From assembly GCF_039526245.1 (NCBI RefSeq), contig NZ_BAAAIV010000007.1:23232-87231 (forward strand): a stretch of DNA of 64,000 nt. Reading direction: 5' to 3'. The first letter of the stretch is position 1; each line of letters starts with the position of its first letter. Source of the stretch: Arthrobacter_H rhombi. GTDB taxonomy: Bacteria; Actinomycetota; Actinomycetes; Actinomycetales; Micrococcaceae. The notes beneath the pieces were generated by a model that saw only the letters and a program-made list of their open reading frames with translations, did not search any database and had not been told where the DNA came from. A program made the position numbers and the translations under genes. This document shows positions 30,908-40,254 of this stretch, in pieces.

Positions 30908-31849
30908 ATGAACGATGAGCATGGCTTCGAACCAGAAATGGCCAACCCCCGCGCCGAGCGCGTCAAGGAGGTGGCCCGGCTGGCCACCCGTTCCGGCCGG
31001 TCGAAGCGCGGCGCATTCCTGGCCGAGGGACCGCAAGCCGTACGGGAAGCCCTCCGTTCCCACGATGCCGCCGTCTCGGCGGGCCATCAGGGGATCGTCC
31101 AGGAGGTGTTCGCGACTCCCGATGCCATCCACCGGCACCCCGACCTGACGACGGGGCGCGGGCGGATCCACTGGCGCAGCGTCACTCCAGAAGTCCTTGC
31201 GGCGATGGCCGACACGGTGACTCCGCAGGGCATCCTTGCCGTCTGCGGCATTCCAGAAACCACATTGGATGCGGTGTTCGGCGCCGCTCCCCGTCTGGTC
31301 GCCGTGCTCTGCCGCGTCCAGGACCCCGGAAATGCCGGGACCATTCTGCGGGCCGCAGATGCTGCCGGGGCCGATGCCATCGTGCTGACCGAGGGCAGCG
31401 TGGACATCTACAATCCCAAGGCCGTCCGATCCACCGTGGGGTCGGTCTTCCATCTGCCGATCGTGACCGGGGTGGCCTTCCAACAGGTGGTTGAGGCCGC
31501 CGCGGCAGCAGGGTCCCAGCTATTGGCCGCCGACGGCTACGGGGCGGTGGATCTGGACGCCTTGCAGGATGAAAGCGCCGCACGGCGGGGCGGGGCCCAG
31601 CCGAGCACCGGGGGCGACATCGGCCATCAGTCCGGCACCGCCGTCGTGCCCGGGGAGACACCGAGGCTGGAGGATGCCACCGCGTGGTTGTTCGGCAACG
31701 AGGCCCAGGGGCTGGACGAGCGGGAGCTCGCTGCCGCCGGGCACCGCGTGGCCGTGCCCCTGTACGGGGTGGCGGAGTCTCTGAATGTCGGCACCGCGGC
31801 GACCGTCTGCCTCTACGCCTCGGCGCGCGCGCAACGCCGGAGGGCCTGA
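30908..31849 (+). CDS. SpoU-type 23S rRNA/tRNA methyltransferase
   Basis: The 313-residue protein has the SPOUT knot of the TrmH/RlmB/TsnR group: N-terminal substrate-binding region (about 15-105), motif 1 VQDPGNAGTILRAADAAGAD, motif 2 WLFGNEAQGLDERE and motif 3 VPLYGVAESLNVGTAATVCLY. Members 2'-O-methylate ribose in rRNA or tRNA. An insertion rich in Ala/Gly/Pro (about 220-250) separates motifs 1 and 2. The specific target cannot be given; position after rplT is typical and pheS lies 5 kb downstream. Confidence 0.88.
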   Translation: MNDEHGFEPEMANPRAERVKEVARLATRSGRSKRGAFLAEGPQAVREALRSHDAAVSAGHQGIVQEVFATPDAIHRHPDLTTGRGRIHWRSVTPEVLAAMADTVTPQGILAVCGIPETTLDAVFGAAPRLVAVLCRVQDPGNAGTILRAADAAGADAIVLTEGSVDIYNPKAVRSTVGSVFHLPIVTGVAFQQVVEAAAAAGSQLLAADGYGAVDLDALQDESAARRGGAQPSTGGDIGHQSGTAVVPGETPRLEDATAWLFGNEAQGLDERELAAAGHRVAVPLYGVAESLNVGTAATVCLYASARAQRRRA

Positions 31850-31975
31850 ACGTCAGGTGCCGCTTCTGCCCGAGCCGTCCACGAGAACCCACGGCAGCGG
31901 GCAGGACCCCGGCATAGTAGCGTGTGCGTAGACGATTCCCGACGGCGCACCCGCGCCAGGACAAAGGCGGAAACC

Positions 31976-32947
31976 ATGGCAGCATCCGGTGGGAGCAAGG
32001 CGGTCGTGGCGGCTTTGGCGGCCAACCTGACCATTGCACTTTTCAAGTTCGTCGCCTGGCTGCTGACGCAGTCATCGTCGATGTTGGCCGAGGCCATCCA
32101 CTCGGTGGCCGACTCGGGCAACCAAGTGCTGCTGCTGGTCGGCGGCAAGCGCTCCCGGCGGCAGGCCAGCGCCGAGCACCCCTTCGGTTTTGGACGCGAA
32201 CGCTACATCTACGCGTTCATCGTCTCCATCATCCTCTTCAGCGTCGGCGGGCTGTTCGCCCTGTACGAGGCGTACGAGAAGTTCAAGGACCCGCACGGCA
32301 TCGAGGGCCGCTGGTGGTGGGTCCCACTGGCTGTGCTCGTCGGTGCGATCATCGCCGAGGGATTGTCCTTCCGCACCGCCATCCGCGAATCGAACCACAC
32401 CCGGGGGCAGGCCAGCTGGGTGCAGTTCGTGCGCCGGGCCAAGGCCCCTGAGCTGCCGGTCATCCTGTTGGAGGACCTGGGCGCGCTGGTCGGGCTGTTC
32501 TTCGCCCTGTTGGGCGTGGGGCTGACGCTGCTGACGGGCAACGGGATCTTCGACGCCGCGGGAACAGCGATGATCGGGCTGCTGCTGGTCTGCATCGCGA
32601 TCATCCTGGCCATCGAAACGAAGTCGTTGCTGCTCGGCGAATCGGCCTCCCGGGAGAACATCGCCAAGATCGAGGCCGCCATCGCCGCCGACGGCACGCC
32701 CATCATCCACCTCAAGACCCTGCATCTGGGCCCTGATGAGATCCTCGTGGCCGCCAAGATCGGCATCACTGCAGGAGCCACCGGTGAGCAGATCGCCGAT
32801 TCCATCGACGATGCCGAGTCCAGGATCCGCGACGCCGTCCCGACCGCCACGGTGATCTACCTCGAACCCGACATCCCCCGGGCCGGGACCGCCGCCGGGA
32901 AGGACGCCGGGGCGGACACCCTGCACGACGGCGGTGCCGAGCTATGA
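31976..32947 (+). CDS. Cation diffusion facilitator transporter
   Basis: The 323-residue protein has five to six membrane helices and a C-terminal cytoplasmic domain. The CDF signature appears in SSMLAEAIHSVADSGNQVLLL, with aspartate/histidine metal ligands (H..D), and a second pair around LLEDLGALVG. CDF proteins export Zn2+, Mn2+, Co2+ or Fe2+ in exchange for protons; the SxxxE/HxxxD spacing does not settle the metal. ATG 31976 was chosen after AAAGGCGG; the frame extends to 31922 with a basic leader. The stop overlaps the Nudix start (ATGA). Confidence 0.88.
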   Translation: MAASGGSKAVVAALAANLTIALFKFVAWLLTQSSSMLAEAIHSVADSGNQVLLLVGGKRSRRQASAEHPFGFGRERYIYAFIVSIILFSVGGLFALYEAYEKFKDPHGIEGRWWWVPLAVLVGAIIAEGLSFRTAIRESNHTRGQASWVQFVRRAKAPELPVILLEDLGALVGLFFALLGVGLTLLTGNGIFDAAGTAMIGLLLVCIAIILAIETKSLLLGESASRENIAKIEAAIAADGTPIIHLKTLHLGPDEILVAAKIGITAGATGEQIADSIDDAESRIRDAVPTATVIYLEPDIPRAGTAAGKDAGADTLHDGGAEL

Positions 32948-33396
32948 GCGGGCTGAAACAGATCGTCGGGGCTGCCCTGGTGGATGACCTGGACGCCCCG
33001 ACCCGGCTGTTGGCCGCCCGCCGGACCAGCCCGCCCTCCCTGGCCGGGATGTGGGAGTTCCCGGGCGGCAAGGTCGAACCCGGGGAATCATGTGAGGCCG
33101 GACTGCTGCGTGAACTGCGGGAGGAGCTGGGCATCGACGCCGCGCTGGGGCACGAGGTCACCGGCCCGACGGACCAGGGGTGGAAGCTGGCCGGCCCGGC
33201 AGCAATGCGTGTGTGGCTGGCCGCGGTGACCGCGGGGGACCCGGCACCCTTGGAGGACCATGACGAGCTGCGCTGGGTGGACCTGGCGGGCACCGAGATC
33301 GACGCGTTGGAATGGATCCCCGCCGACCTGCCCATCGTCGACGCCATCGTGGCACGCCAGGCGACCCGGTCCGGGCACGGGGCAGGCCACCGATGA
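32944..33396 (+). CDS. MutT-like Nudix hydrolase
   Basis: The 150-residue protein has a complete Nudix box (GGKVEPGESCEAGLLRELRE then ELGI, spanning residues about 39-62), fitting GX5EX7REUXEEXGU. The group includes 8-oxo-dGTP diphosphatases and related cleaners of damaged nucleotides; FPGGKVEPGE and the length fit (deoxy)nucleoside triphosphate pyrophosphohydrolases. The precise substrate is not given by sequence. It overlaps both neighbours by 4 nt (ATGA junctions), so CDF, Nudix and Pcp are one translation-coupled unit. Confidence 0.9.
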   Translation: MSGLKQIVGAALVDDLDAPTRLLAARRTSPPSLAGMWEFPGGKVEPGESCEAGLLRELREELGIDAALGHEVTGPTDQGWKLAGPAAMRVWLAAVTAGDPAPLEDHDELRWVDLAGTEIDALEWIPADLPIVDAIVARQATRSGHGAGHR

Positions 33397-34007
33397 TCCT
33401 GCTGACCGGATTCGAGCCCTTCGGCGGCGACGCCACGAACCCCTCCATCGTCGCCGCACGCCAGGCAGCGGCGGAGCTCCGCGCTGCCGGGCTGGCGGCC
33501 ACCGCCGTCGAACTTCCCTGCGTCTTCGCCACGGCCCCGGAAGCCCTGCGGCAGGCACTGCTGACCCACCGCCCGGAGGTGGTCATCTGCACCGGGTTGA
33601 ATGCAGGAACCGCGGAGATCACGCTGGAACGCGCAGCGCTGAACGTCATCGATGCCCGGATTCCGGACAATGCAGGGGAGCAGCCCCTCGACGTGCCGGT
33701 CGTCGCCGGAGGACCTGCCGCCTACTTCACGACCCTGCCCATCAAACGCATGCTGGCGCGACTGCACGCCGCCGACCTGCCCGCGCGGGTCTCCCAAAGC
33801 GCCGGCACGTTTGCCTGCAACCAGGTCTTCTACACCGTGATGCACGAGCTGGAGGGGACCGGAGTGCGCGGAGGGTTCATCCACGTCCCGGCGACCGGTC
33901 CCGGTGGTGCCGACCCCGGGCAGCTGGCCCGTGCCCTGGTTCTGGCAGCACGCGAGGCCCTGGACCCCGCCGCCGACGTCAGCCTCGGCGCCGGTTCCCT
34001 GGCCTGA
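33393..34007 (+). CDS. pcp: Pyroglutamyl-peptidase I
   Basis: This cytoplasmic cysteine peptidase (family C15) removes N-terminal pyroglutamate from peptides. The 204-residue protein keeps the triad: E79 (ITLERAALN), C142 (GTFACNQVFY) and H164 (GFIHVPAT). TGFEPFGGDATNPS is the family N-terminus. The ATG lies in the Nudix stop (ATGA); a longer in-frame reading to 33312 is basic and not conserved. Its 3' end overlaps the convergent HEERH gene by 29 nt. Confidence 0.93.
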   Translation: MILLTGFEPFGGDATNPSIVAARQAAAELRAAGLAATAVELPCVFATAPEALRQALLTHRPEVVICTGLNAGTAEITLERAALNVIDARIPDNAGEQPLDVPVVAGGPAAYFTTLPIKRMLARLHAADLPARVSQSAGTFACNQVFYTVMHELEGTGVRGGFIHVPATGPGGADPGQLARALVLAAREALDPAADVSLGAGSLA

Positions 34008-34437
34008 GCCCGCGCAGCACGTCGGCCGTCGGCCTCAGGGGTCGTTCGGTGTATCCGCCGGCCGCCAACCCGGCGCCGCGTTCGAAGATGTTCCGTGATG
34101 CGGGATCGCCGGTGCGCCACCAGGAGTATCCCGCGGCCGCCGCGTAGAGGACCAGGAACGGCAGCCCCAGGCAGATCGCGTACTGCGTGCTGTGGCGCTC
34201 CTCGTGGGCGAGTAGTTCCGGGAAGCGGGAGGGGTCATCGAAGCGCGGGCGGAAGAGGACCACGTTGCCGACGGTGAAGGCGCCGGCCGCCGGTAGCCGT
34301 GGACGATAACCCAGGGCGAGGTACAGGCCACGATTACCGGAGACCACTCGGCACCGCGCGACCCGCGCCAGCAGGAGCCCTCCCGGGGTCGAGAGGTTGA
34401 CCCAGTTGGCCACCGAACGCAGCCGCGGCCCGTCCAT
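33979..34437 (-). CDS. Unrecognised protein with an HExxH-like motif
   Basis: The 152-residue product has LAHEERHSTQYA, resembling the zinc motif HExxH of M48-like peptidases, followed by a hydrophobic helix (LPFLVLYAAAAGYSWW) and ERGAGLAAGGY. It begins at ATG 34437, one base from the stop of the upstream penicillin-binding protein gene, and so is probably cotranscribed with it. Its 3' end overlaps pcp. It may be a metalloprotease-like or a membrane-associated protein; I do not recognise a family. Confidence 0.6.
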   Translation of the reverse strand: MDGPRLRSVANWVNLSTPGGLLLARVARCRVVSGNRGLYLALGYRPRLPAAGAFTVGNVVLFRPRFDDPSRFPELLAHEERHSTQYAICLGLPFLVLYAAAAGYSWWRTGDPASRNIFERGAGLAAGGYTERPLRPTADVLRGLRPGNRRRG

Positions 34438-34438
34438 C

Positions 34439-36364
34439 TCAGCCTCCGGCCTGCTGGACACCGGTCAGGAAATCGCGGACCAGGGGGCCGGCGGTCTGCG
34501 CGCCCCCGTTGCCTTCTGCCACGAACGCCGCGACGGCCAGGTCACCCTGGATGGCGATGACCCAGGCATGGGCATTGTGGTCGGCGTCGTATTCTGCGGT
34601 ACCCGACTTGCCGTAGACGGTGGGCCCCGGAACCTTCTGCAGGTCCACCAGGGTCCCGTGTGTGACCGTGCCGGCCATCATCTTCTTCAGCGCGGCGGCT
34701 TCACCGGAGGCCAGCTTCTGGGGTGGTGCCTGGGCAGTGTCCGGTTTCGGGCTGGCCAACAGGTGCGGGGATACCGTCCGGCCGGCGGCCACCGAGGCGG
34801 CGACCGTGGCCATGCCCAGCGGTGAGGTTTCGATGACGCCCTGGCCGATCCCGTTGGCGGCCAGGGTGGTGCCCGTCGAATCATCGGGAATGGACCCGAG
34901 GAAGGCGGCAGCGCCCACGGAGGGCCGCGCATTCAGCCCGAGGGAGGCGCCGGCTTCGGTGAGCTGGCTGGCCTTCATCGAGGAGGCGCCGCGGACGAAG
35001 ACCGTGTTGCAGGATTGGGCGATCGCCTCGGAGAGGGGGATGGTGCCCAGCTTGGCCGCAGGGTAGCCGTCGTAGTTCTTGAACTTCTTGCCGTCGATGG
35101 TCAGCGTGGCCGGGCACTTGACCTTGCTGGAGGGTGTGTCCCCGTCGCGCAGCATGGCCAGTGCGGTGATGACCTTGAACGTGGACCCGGGCGCATATTT
35201 TCCAAGCATTGCGGTGTTCATCCCCTGGTCCGCGGGGCCGGAGGCGGCGGCCAGGATGGATCCGTCGGAGGGCCGGATGGCGACCAGTGCCGAGGCCGGG
35301 TCGACGGAGCCCAGCAGTTTTTCCGCGAGTTCCTGCTGCGCCGCTTCGAGGGTGACCACGATGTTCTTCCCGTCGGTGGGCTTGCGGTTGAACAGCTGCC
35401 TGACCTGTTGGCGCGATGCATCGTAGACATCCACCGAATAACCGGTGGTCCCGGAGAGCTGGTCGTTGTACTGGGCCTGCAGGCCGGAGAGTCCGACGAC
35501 GTCGCCCGCCTTGGTCTTGCCCTGGGACTTCTCCACGATCTCCGCGGTGGCCTGCCCGACGCTTCCCAGGATCGGGCGCGCGAAGGTCCGGGTGGGGGCC
35601 AGCGGTTCGGTATCGGGTATGGCCCGGCCGCCGGGGATCGCCCCGATCTGGGCGTCGGTGGCGGTCCGGTGGTTGTCGTCGCGCAGCGTGATGGCCTCGA
35701 CGAAGGCCTGTGCCCCGGCGCCCTTGACCTGGGCGGCATAGCCGGCAGCATCGATCTTGACCAGCTTCGCCAGCTTCTGGGCGGCGGAGGCCTCCTGGCC
35801 GGAGGTCAACCGGCTCTTGTCGATGCCGACGTGGACCACGGGCCGGTCCTTGACGAGCGCCTCCTGGTCGGTCCCGCGGATCTGTCCGCGCGCCGCCTTG
35901 CTGGTTTTCAGGGCCACGTACTGGCCGGTCTCGAGCCCGGGAAGGGCGATCGTGGGGGAGTAGTCGACCTGCCATGCCTTGGCGCCGGAGTCGTAGGTGA
36001 GCTGGGCGGTGCTCTCATACGCCCAGTCCTTCTCCGTGGCGTCCATGTCCCAGACGGTCTTGAGCTTCGCCGTCGCCGTGGGGGTGTCCTGGTTCTGGGC
36101 GGTCTGCACCGATTCGACGGTGGTGGTGTGCTTGATGTCCTTCAGCGGGGCGAACGCCTCGGACAGGGCGGTGGACGCGGCCGACGGGTCCTCACCCCGC
36201 AACGCCACGGAGGAGAAGTCGAAGGTCCCCAGGGCACGGGCCAGCGATTCGGCGGTGGGCTGGGGATCAGGTACCGCCGGGGTGCACGCGGACAAGCCCC
36301 CCAGAGCCAGCGTGGACAGGACGGTCGTCAGCGCCAGGCGCCGGGCTACATGCATGGTGATCAT
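34439..36364 (-). CDS. Lipoprotein penicillin-binding transpeptidase (PBP2a/MecA-like architecture)
   Basis: The 641-residue protein has a signal peptide with lipobox GLSAC (cysteine near residue 27), an NTF2/MecA_N-type domain (about 50-160), a dimerisation region and a transpeptidase domain. The active-site serine is S394 (GSTFK), followed by the SxN-type QSCN and the KSGTAEYD triad. It cross-links peptidoglycan outside the membrane and is the target of beta-lactams. The start codon is uncertain (36364 or the ATG at 36355); neither has a good ribosome site. The HEERH gene follows immediately. Confidence 0.9.
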   Translation of the reverse strand: MITMHVARRLALTTVLSTLALGGLSACTPAVPDPQPTAESLARALGTFDFSSVALRGEDPSAASTALSEAFAPLKDIKHTTTVESVQTAQNQDTPTATAKLKTVWDMDATEKDWAYESTAQLTYDSGAKAWQVDYSPTIALPGLETGQYVALKTSKAARGQIRGTDQEALVKDRPVVHVGIDKSRLTSGQEASAAQKLAKLVKIDAAGYAAQVKGAGAQAFVEAITLRDDNHRTATDAQIGAIPGGRAIPDTEPLAPTRTFARPILGSVGQATAEIVEKSQGKTKAGDVVGLSGLQAQYNDQLSGTTGYSVDVYDASRQQVRQLFNRKPTDGKNIVVTLEAAQQELAEKLLGSVDPASALVAIRPSDGSILAAASGPADQGMNTAMLGKYAPGSTFKVITALAMLRDGDTPSSKVKCPATLTIDGKKFKNYDGYPAAKLGTIPLSEAIAQSCNTVFVRGASSMKASQLTEAGASLGLNARPSVGAAAFLGSIPDDSTGTTLAANGIGQGVIETSPLGMATVAASVAAGRTVSPHLLASPKPDTAQAPPQKLASGEAAALKKMMAGTVTHGTLVDLQKVPGPTVYGKSGTAEYDADHNAHAWVIAIQGDLAVAAFVAEGNGGAQTAGPLVRDFLTGVQQAGG

Positions 36365-36524
36365 TATTGCCGGGGTGTGGAGCCGATCACAAGGCGTGGC
36401 AGAGGAGGGGGGCCGTGTCGGGAACGGGCAGGTGGACCCGCATTCGGGGCGGGGGGATCGAACTACTAGACTGGGTCACAGCAACAGGACCACACCGCGA
36501 TTGTGAAAAGGGCTGTACACCCCC

Positions 36525-37610
36525 ATGTCTGAACCCACGCCACCGAACGGTGGAACCACCGAGGCCGCGAGCCCGGCGCCCCATCCCACCGACGAGGCGG
36601 CCGTCCAGGCCGCCGTTGATGCGGCCCTGACGGCGTTCGTCGACGCCACGGACCTCGAATCGCTCAAGGCGGCACGCCTGGCGCACACGGGGGAGAAGTC
36701 CCCGCTGTCACTGGCCAACCGCGAGATCGGCCGGCTGGACAAGGCCGAGAAGGCGACCGCCGGCAAGCTGATGGGCGGTGCCCGCGGCCGCGTGAACCAG
36801 GCACTCGCAGCGCGCACCGCGGTGCTGGAGGAGGAACACGCAGCCCGCATCCTCGTGGAGGAGGCCGTCGACGTCACGGCGGCCCCGCACCGCCGTCGTG
36901 CCGGAGCCCGGCACCCGCTCTCCATCTTGCAGGACCGTGTCTCCGACATCTTCGTGGGCATGGGCTGGGAGATCGCCGAGGGCCCCGAGGTCGAATCCGA
37001 GTGGTTCAACTTCGACGCGCTGAACTTCGCCCCGGACCACCCGGCCCGCGAAATGCAGGACACGTTCTTCATCGACCCGCCCGCATCGCATCTGGTGCTG
37101 CGCACGCACACCTCCCCGGTGCAGATGCGCTCGCTGCTCGAACGCGACCTCCCCGTGTACGTGCTGTGCCCCGGCAAGACGTTCCGCACCGACGAACTCG
37201 ATGCCACCCACACCCCCGTCTTCCACCAGTTCGAGGGACTGGCAGTGGACAAGGGCCTGACCATGGCCGATCTGCGGGGCACGCTGGAGCACTTCGCCCG
37301 GCAGATGTTCGGCGCCGAAGCCGCCATCCGACTGCGCCCGAACTACTTCCCCTTCACCGAGCCCTCGGCCGAGATGGACATCTTCCACCCCGGCGCCAAG
37401 GGCGGCCCGCAATGGATCGAATGGGGCGGCTGCGGGATGGTGCACCCCAACGTGTTGCGCGCTGCGGGCGTCGACCCGGAGGTCTACTCCGGCTTCGCCT
37501 TCGGCATGGGCATCGAGCGCACGCTCATGTTCCGCAACGACGTCCCCGACATGCACGACATGATCGAGGGCGACATCCGCTTCAGCGAACACTTCGGGAT
37601 GGAGATCTAG
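36525..37610 (+). CDS. pheS: Phenylalanine-tRNA ligase alpha subunit
   Basis: PheS is the catalytic subunit charging tRNA-Phe. The 361-residue protein has the N-terminal coiled coil (about 15-100), the class II core with motif 2 (KTFRTDELDATHTPVFHQFE) and motif 3 (GFAFGMGIERTLMF), and the Phe pocket. The length is normal. TAGACT at 36467-36472 could be its -10, leaving an untranslated leader of about 50 nt. pheT starts 2 nt after its stop. It is divergent from the PBP gene. Confidence 0.97.
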   Translation: MSEPTPPNGGTTEAASPAPHPTDEAAVQAAVDAALTAFVDATDLESLKAARLAHTGEKSPLSLANREIGRLDKAEKATAGKLMGGARGRVNQALAARTAVLEEEHAARILVEEAVDVTAAPHRRRAGARHPLSILQDRVSDIFVGMGWEIAEGPEVESEWFNFDALNFAPDHPAREMQDTFFIDPPASHLVLRTHTSPVQMRSLLERDLPVYVLCPGKTFRTDELDATHTPVFHQFEGLAVDKGLTMADLRGTLEHFARQMFGAEAAIRLRPNYFPFTEPSAEMDIFHPGAKGGPQWIEWGGCGMVHPNVLRAAGVDPEVYSGFAFGMGIERTLMFRNDVPDMHDMIEGDIRFSEHFGMEI

Positions 37611-37612
37611 AC

Positions 37613-40159
37613 ATGCGCATTCCCCTGTCCTGGTTGCGCGAATACGCGCAGGTACCGGCCGACGCCTCGGCCGAAGACGTGATGGCCGACCTGGTGAAGG
37701 TCGGTCTCGAGGAGGAGGACGTCCACCGTCCCACCGACTCGCTGTCCGGGCCCATCGTGGTGGGCCAGGTCCTCTCGCTGGTCAAGGAACCCCAGTCCAA
37801 CGGCAAGACCATCAACTGGTGCCAGGTCCGCGTGGTGCCCGAGGGCCAGCCACAGACCCTGACGCACGAGGGGATCGACCCCTCCGGAGTGCAGGGCATC
37901 GTCTGCGGCGCCCACAACTTCGTCGAGGGCGACAAGGTCGTCGTGACGCTTCCCGGGGCCGTGCTGCCCGGTGACTTCGCGATCTCCGCCCGCAAGACCT
38001 ACGGCCACCTCTCGGCCGGCATGATCGCCTCGGTCCGCGAACTGGGCATCGGTGATGACCACGATGGCATCCTGGTCCTGTCCACCCTGGGCCTGGATCC
38101 CGAGGTCGGCTCCGACGCGATGGAGCTGCTGGGACTGTACGACCAGGCGGCGGAAATCAACGTCACCCCGGATCGCAGCTACTGCTTCTCGATCCGCGGG
38201 GTGGCCCGCGAATATGCGCACGCCACGGCAACGTCCTTCACCGACCCGGCGGCCGGGATCACCGTCCCCACGGCGTCGGGGCCCGGCTACCCGGTGGTCA
38301 TCGCCGACGACGCAGGAGCCTACGCCGCCCCGGGCTGCGACCGCTTCGTCGCCCGCACCGTCACCGGCGTCGACTCCTCCCGCCCGACCCCGCCGTGGAT
38401 GGCCTCGCGGCTGCGGCTGGCCGGGATGCGCTCGATCTCACTGGTCGTGGACATCTCCAACTACGTCATGCTCGAACTCGGCCAGCCCCTGCACTTCTAC
38501 GATGCCGACGCGCTGCGCGGGGACATCGTCGTGCGCCGGGCCGCCGCGGGCGAGCAGCTCAAGACCCTGGACGAGAAGGTCCGCACGCTGCATGAACAGG
38601 ACGTCGTCATCGCCGATGACCGCGGTCCCATCGGCGTCGCCGGCGTCATGGGTGGTGCCGAGACCGAGGTCTCCTCCAGCACGACGACGGTGCTCATCGA
38701 GGCTGCCCACTTCAGCCCCGTGGCCATCGCCCGGTCCCGGCGCCGGCACAAGCTGCCCTCCGAGGCGTCCAAGCGCTTCGAACGCGGAGTGGACTGGGAA
38801 GTGGCCGATGAGGCCGCCCAGCGCGCCGTGGACCTGCTGGTCGAGTTGGCCGGCGGCACTGCCGAGGACACCGCCACCGATGTGGGCACCCGCCCCGAGC
38901 CGGCGGTCATCGACCTGCCGGAGGGCTACGCGTCCCGCCTGATCGGCGTCGAATACACCCCCGAGCAGGTCCAGACCGCGCTGGTCGACCTGGGCGCCAC
39001 CGTGGAACGGGTGTCCGGCGCGCTGCGCGTCACCGCGCCGTCCTGGCGGCCGGACCTGCGCATCCGCGAGGACCTGGTCGAGGAGATCGCCCGGCTGGTC
39101 GGCTACGAGCACATTCCCGCGACCCTGCCGGTGGCCGCTCCGGGCCGCGGGCTGACCCGCGTGCAGCAGCAGCGCCGCCGCGTCATGCAGGGCCTGGCCG
39201 ACGCCGGTCTGGTCGAGGTGCTCAGCTACCCGTTCGTCTCCGCAGCGCAGAACAACATGTTCGGCACTGCGGGATCGGACGGGACGGTCGCCGCGGTGAA
39301 GCTGGCCAACCCGCTCTCCGCCGAATTCGGGTTCCTGCGCACCAGCATCCTGCCCGGCCTGCTGGACACCGCACGCCGGAACCTCTCGCGGGGGTTCCGC
39401 GACCTGGCCGTCTACGAATCCGGGCTGGTGTACCTGCCCGGTGAGGGCACGCTCGGCAGCCCCGAGATCCCGCCGCTGGGGGTGCGCCCCTCCGACGAGG
39501 TCCTGGACGGGCTCGACGCCGGCCTGCCCCACCAACCGCAGCACATCGGTGCGGTGCTCTTCGGCCACGACTCGGCCCCCGCAGCCGGGACCACACCGCG
39601 CCCGCATGACTGGGCCTCGGCACTGGACGTGGCCCGCCTGGTCGGGGACATCCTCGGCGTCGAGCTGGTCATCGCCCAGGGCAGCCACCCGGCGTTCCAC
39701 CCGGGGCGGACCGCTGCCCTGACGTTGCGCACCGGCGAGTACGTCGGCCGTGCCGGCGAACTGCACCCGAAGCTGCTCACCGAGCTGGATCTGCCGGCCC
39801 GCACGGTGGCCATGGAGATCGACGTCGACGTCCTGTTCGAGGCGGCGGCCGATCTGGTGGTCGCCCGCCCGCTGTCCACCTACCCGCTCTCCACCCAGGA
39901 CGTGGCCCTGGTCGTGGACCGCGACGTGGTGGCCGGCGACGTGCTGGAGACCCTGCGCCTGGGTGCCGGCGAGCTGCTGGAGGATGTCGCCTTGTTCGAC
40001 GTCTACCAGGGCCCGGGCATCGAGGACGGCAAGAAGTCATTGGCGTTCGGGCTGCGGTTCCGTGCCGCAGACCGGACCTTGACGGCCGACGAGGCCTCGG
40101 CCTCACGGGCGGCGGCAGTCGCCGCTGCTGCCGAGAAGTTCGGTGCCGTCCAGCGCTGA
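37613..40159 (+). CDS. pheT: Phenylalanine-tRNA ligase beta subunit
   Basis: PheT binds tRNA-Phe and edits mis-charged Tyr. The 848-residue protein has the N-terminal B1/EMAP-like tRNA-binding part (GPIVVGQVLSLVKEP), B3/B4 editing domain (about 200-400), B5 domains (VERVSGALRVTAPSWRPDLR and on) and C-terminal ferredoxin-fold anticodon-binding domain (PLSTYPLSTQDVALVVD). The start is ATG 37613; the open frame upstream overlaps pheS. Together with pheS it forms the alpha2beta2 enzyme. A strong terminator with a T-run follows. Confidence 0.97.
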   Translation: MRIPLSWLREYAQVPADASAEDVMADLVKVGLEEEDVHRPTDSLSGPIVVGQVLSLVKEPQSNGKTINWCQVRVVPEGQPQTLTHEGIDPSGVQGIVCGAHNFVEGDKVVVTLPGAVLPGDFAISARKTYGHLSAGMIASVRELGIGDDHDGILVLSTLGLDPEVGSDAMELLGLYDQAAEINVTPDRSYCFSIRGVAREYAHATATSFTDPAAGITVPTASGPGYPVVIADDAGAYAAPGCDRFVARTVTGVDSSRPTPPWMASRLRLAGMRSISLVVDISNYVMLELGQPLHFYDADALRGDIVVRRAAAGEQLKTLDEKVRTLHEQDVVIADDRGPIGVAGVMGGAETEVSSSTTTVLIEAAHFSPVAIARSRRRHKLPSEASKRFERGVDWEVADEAAQRAVDLLVELAGGTAEDTATDVGTRPEPAVIDLPEGYASRLIGVEYTPEQVQTALVDLGATVERVSGALRVTAPSWRPDLRIREDLVEEIARLVGYEHIPATLPVAAPGRGLTRVQQQRRRVMQGLADAGLVEVLSYPFVSAAQNNMFGTAGSDGTVAAVKLANPLSAEFGFLRTSILPGLLDTARRNLSRGFRDLAVYESGLVYLPGEGTLGSPEIPPLGVRPSDEVLDGLDAGLPHQPQHIGAVLFGHDSAPAAGTTPRPHDWASALDVARLVGDILGVELVIAQGSHPAFHPGRTAALTLRTGEYVGRAGELHPKLLTELDLPARTVAMEIDVDVLFEAAADLVVARPLSTYPLSTQDVALVVDRDVVAGDVLETLRLGAGELLEDVALFDVYQGPGIEDGKKSLAFGLRFRAADRTLTADEASASRAAAVAAAAEKFGAVQR

Positions 40160-40190
40160 CGCGCAGCGCCGACGCGCACCCCGGACGACG

Positions 40191-40231
40191 ACGGGGCAGG
40201 AACCTCCCAGCGGGGTTCCTGCCCCGTTTTT
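40191..40231 (+). terminator. Terminator of pheST
   Basis: ACGGGGCAGGAACC (40191-40204) and GGTTCCTGCCCCGT (40214-40227) form a 14-bp stem with a 9-nt loop, followed by a run of five T ending at 40231: a textbook intrinsic terminator. Confidence 0.95.
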
Positions 40232-40254
40232 CGTGGGCTGGGCCTGGGCCCGGC

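Noticed and set aside
35015..36469. Plus-strand frame opposite the PBP gene
   Set aside because: Shadow of the lipoprotein PBP; the minus-strand reading has a lipobox and active-site motifs.
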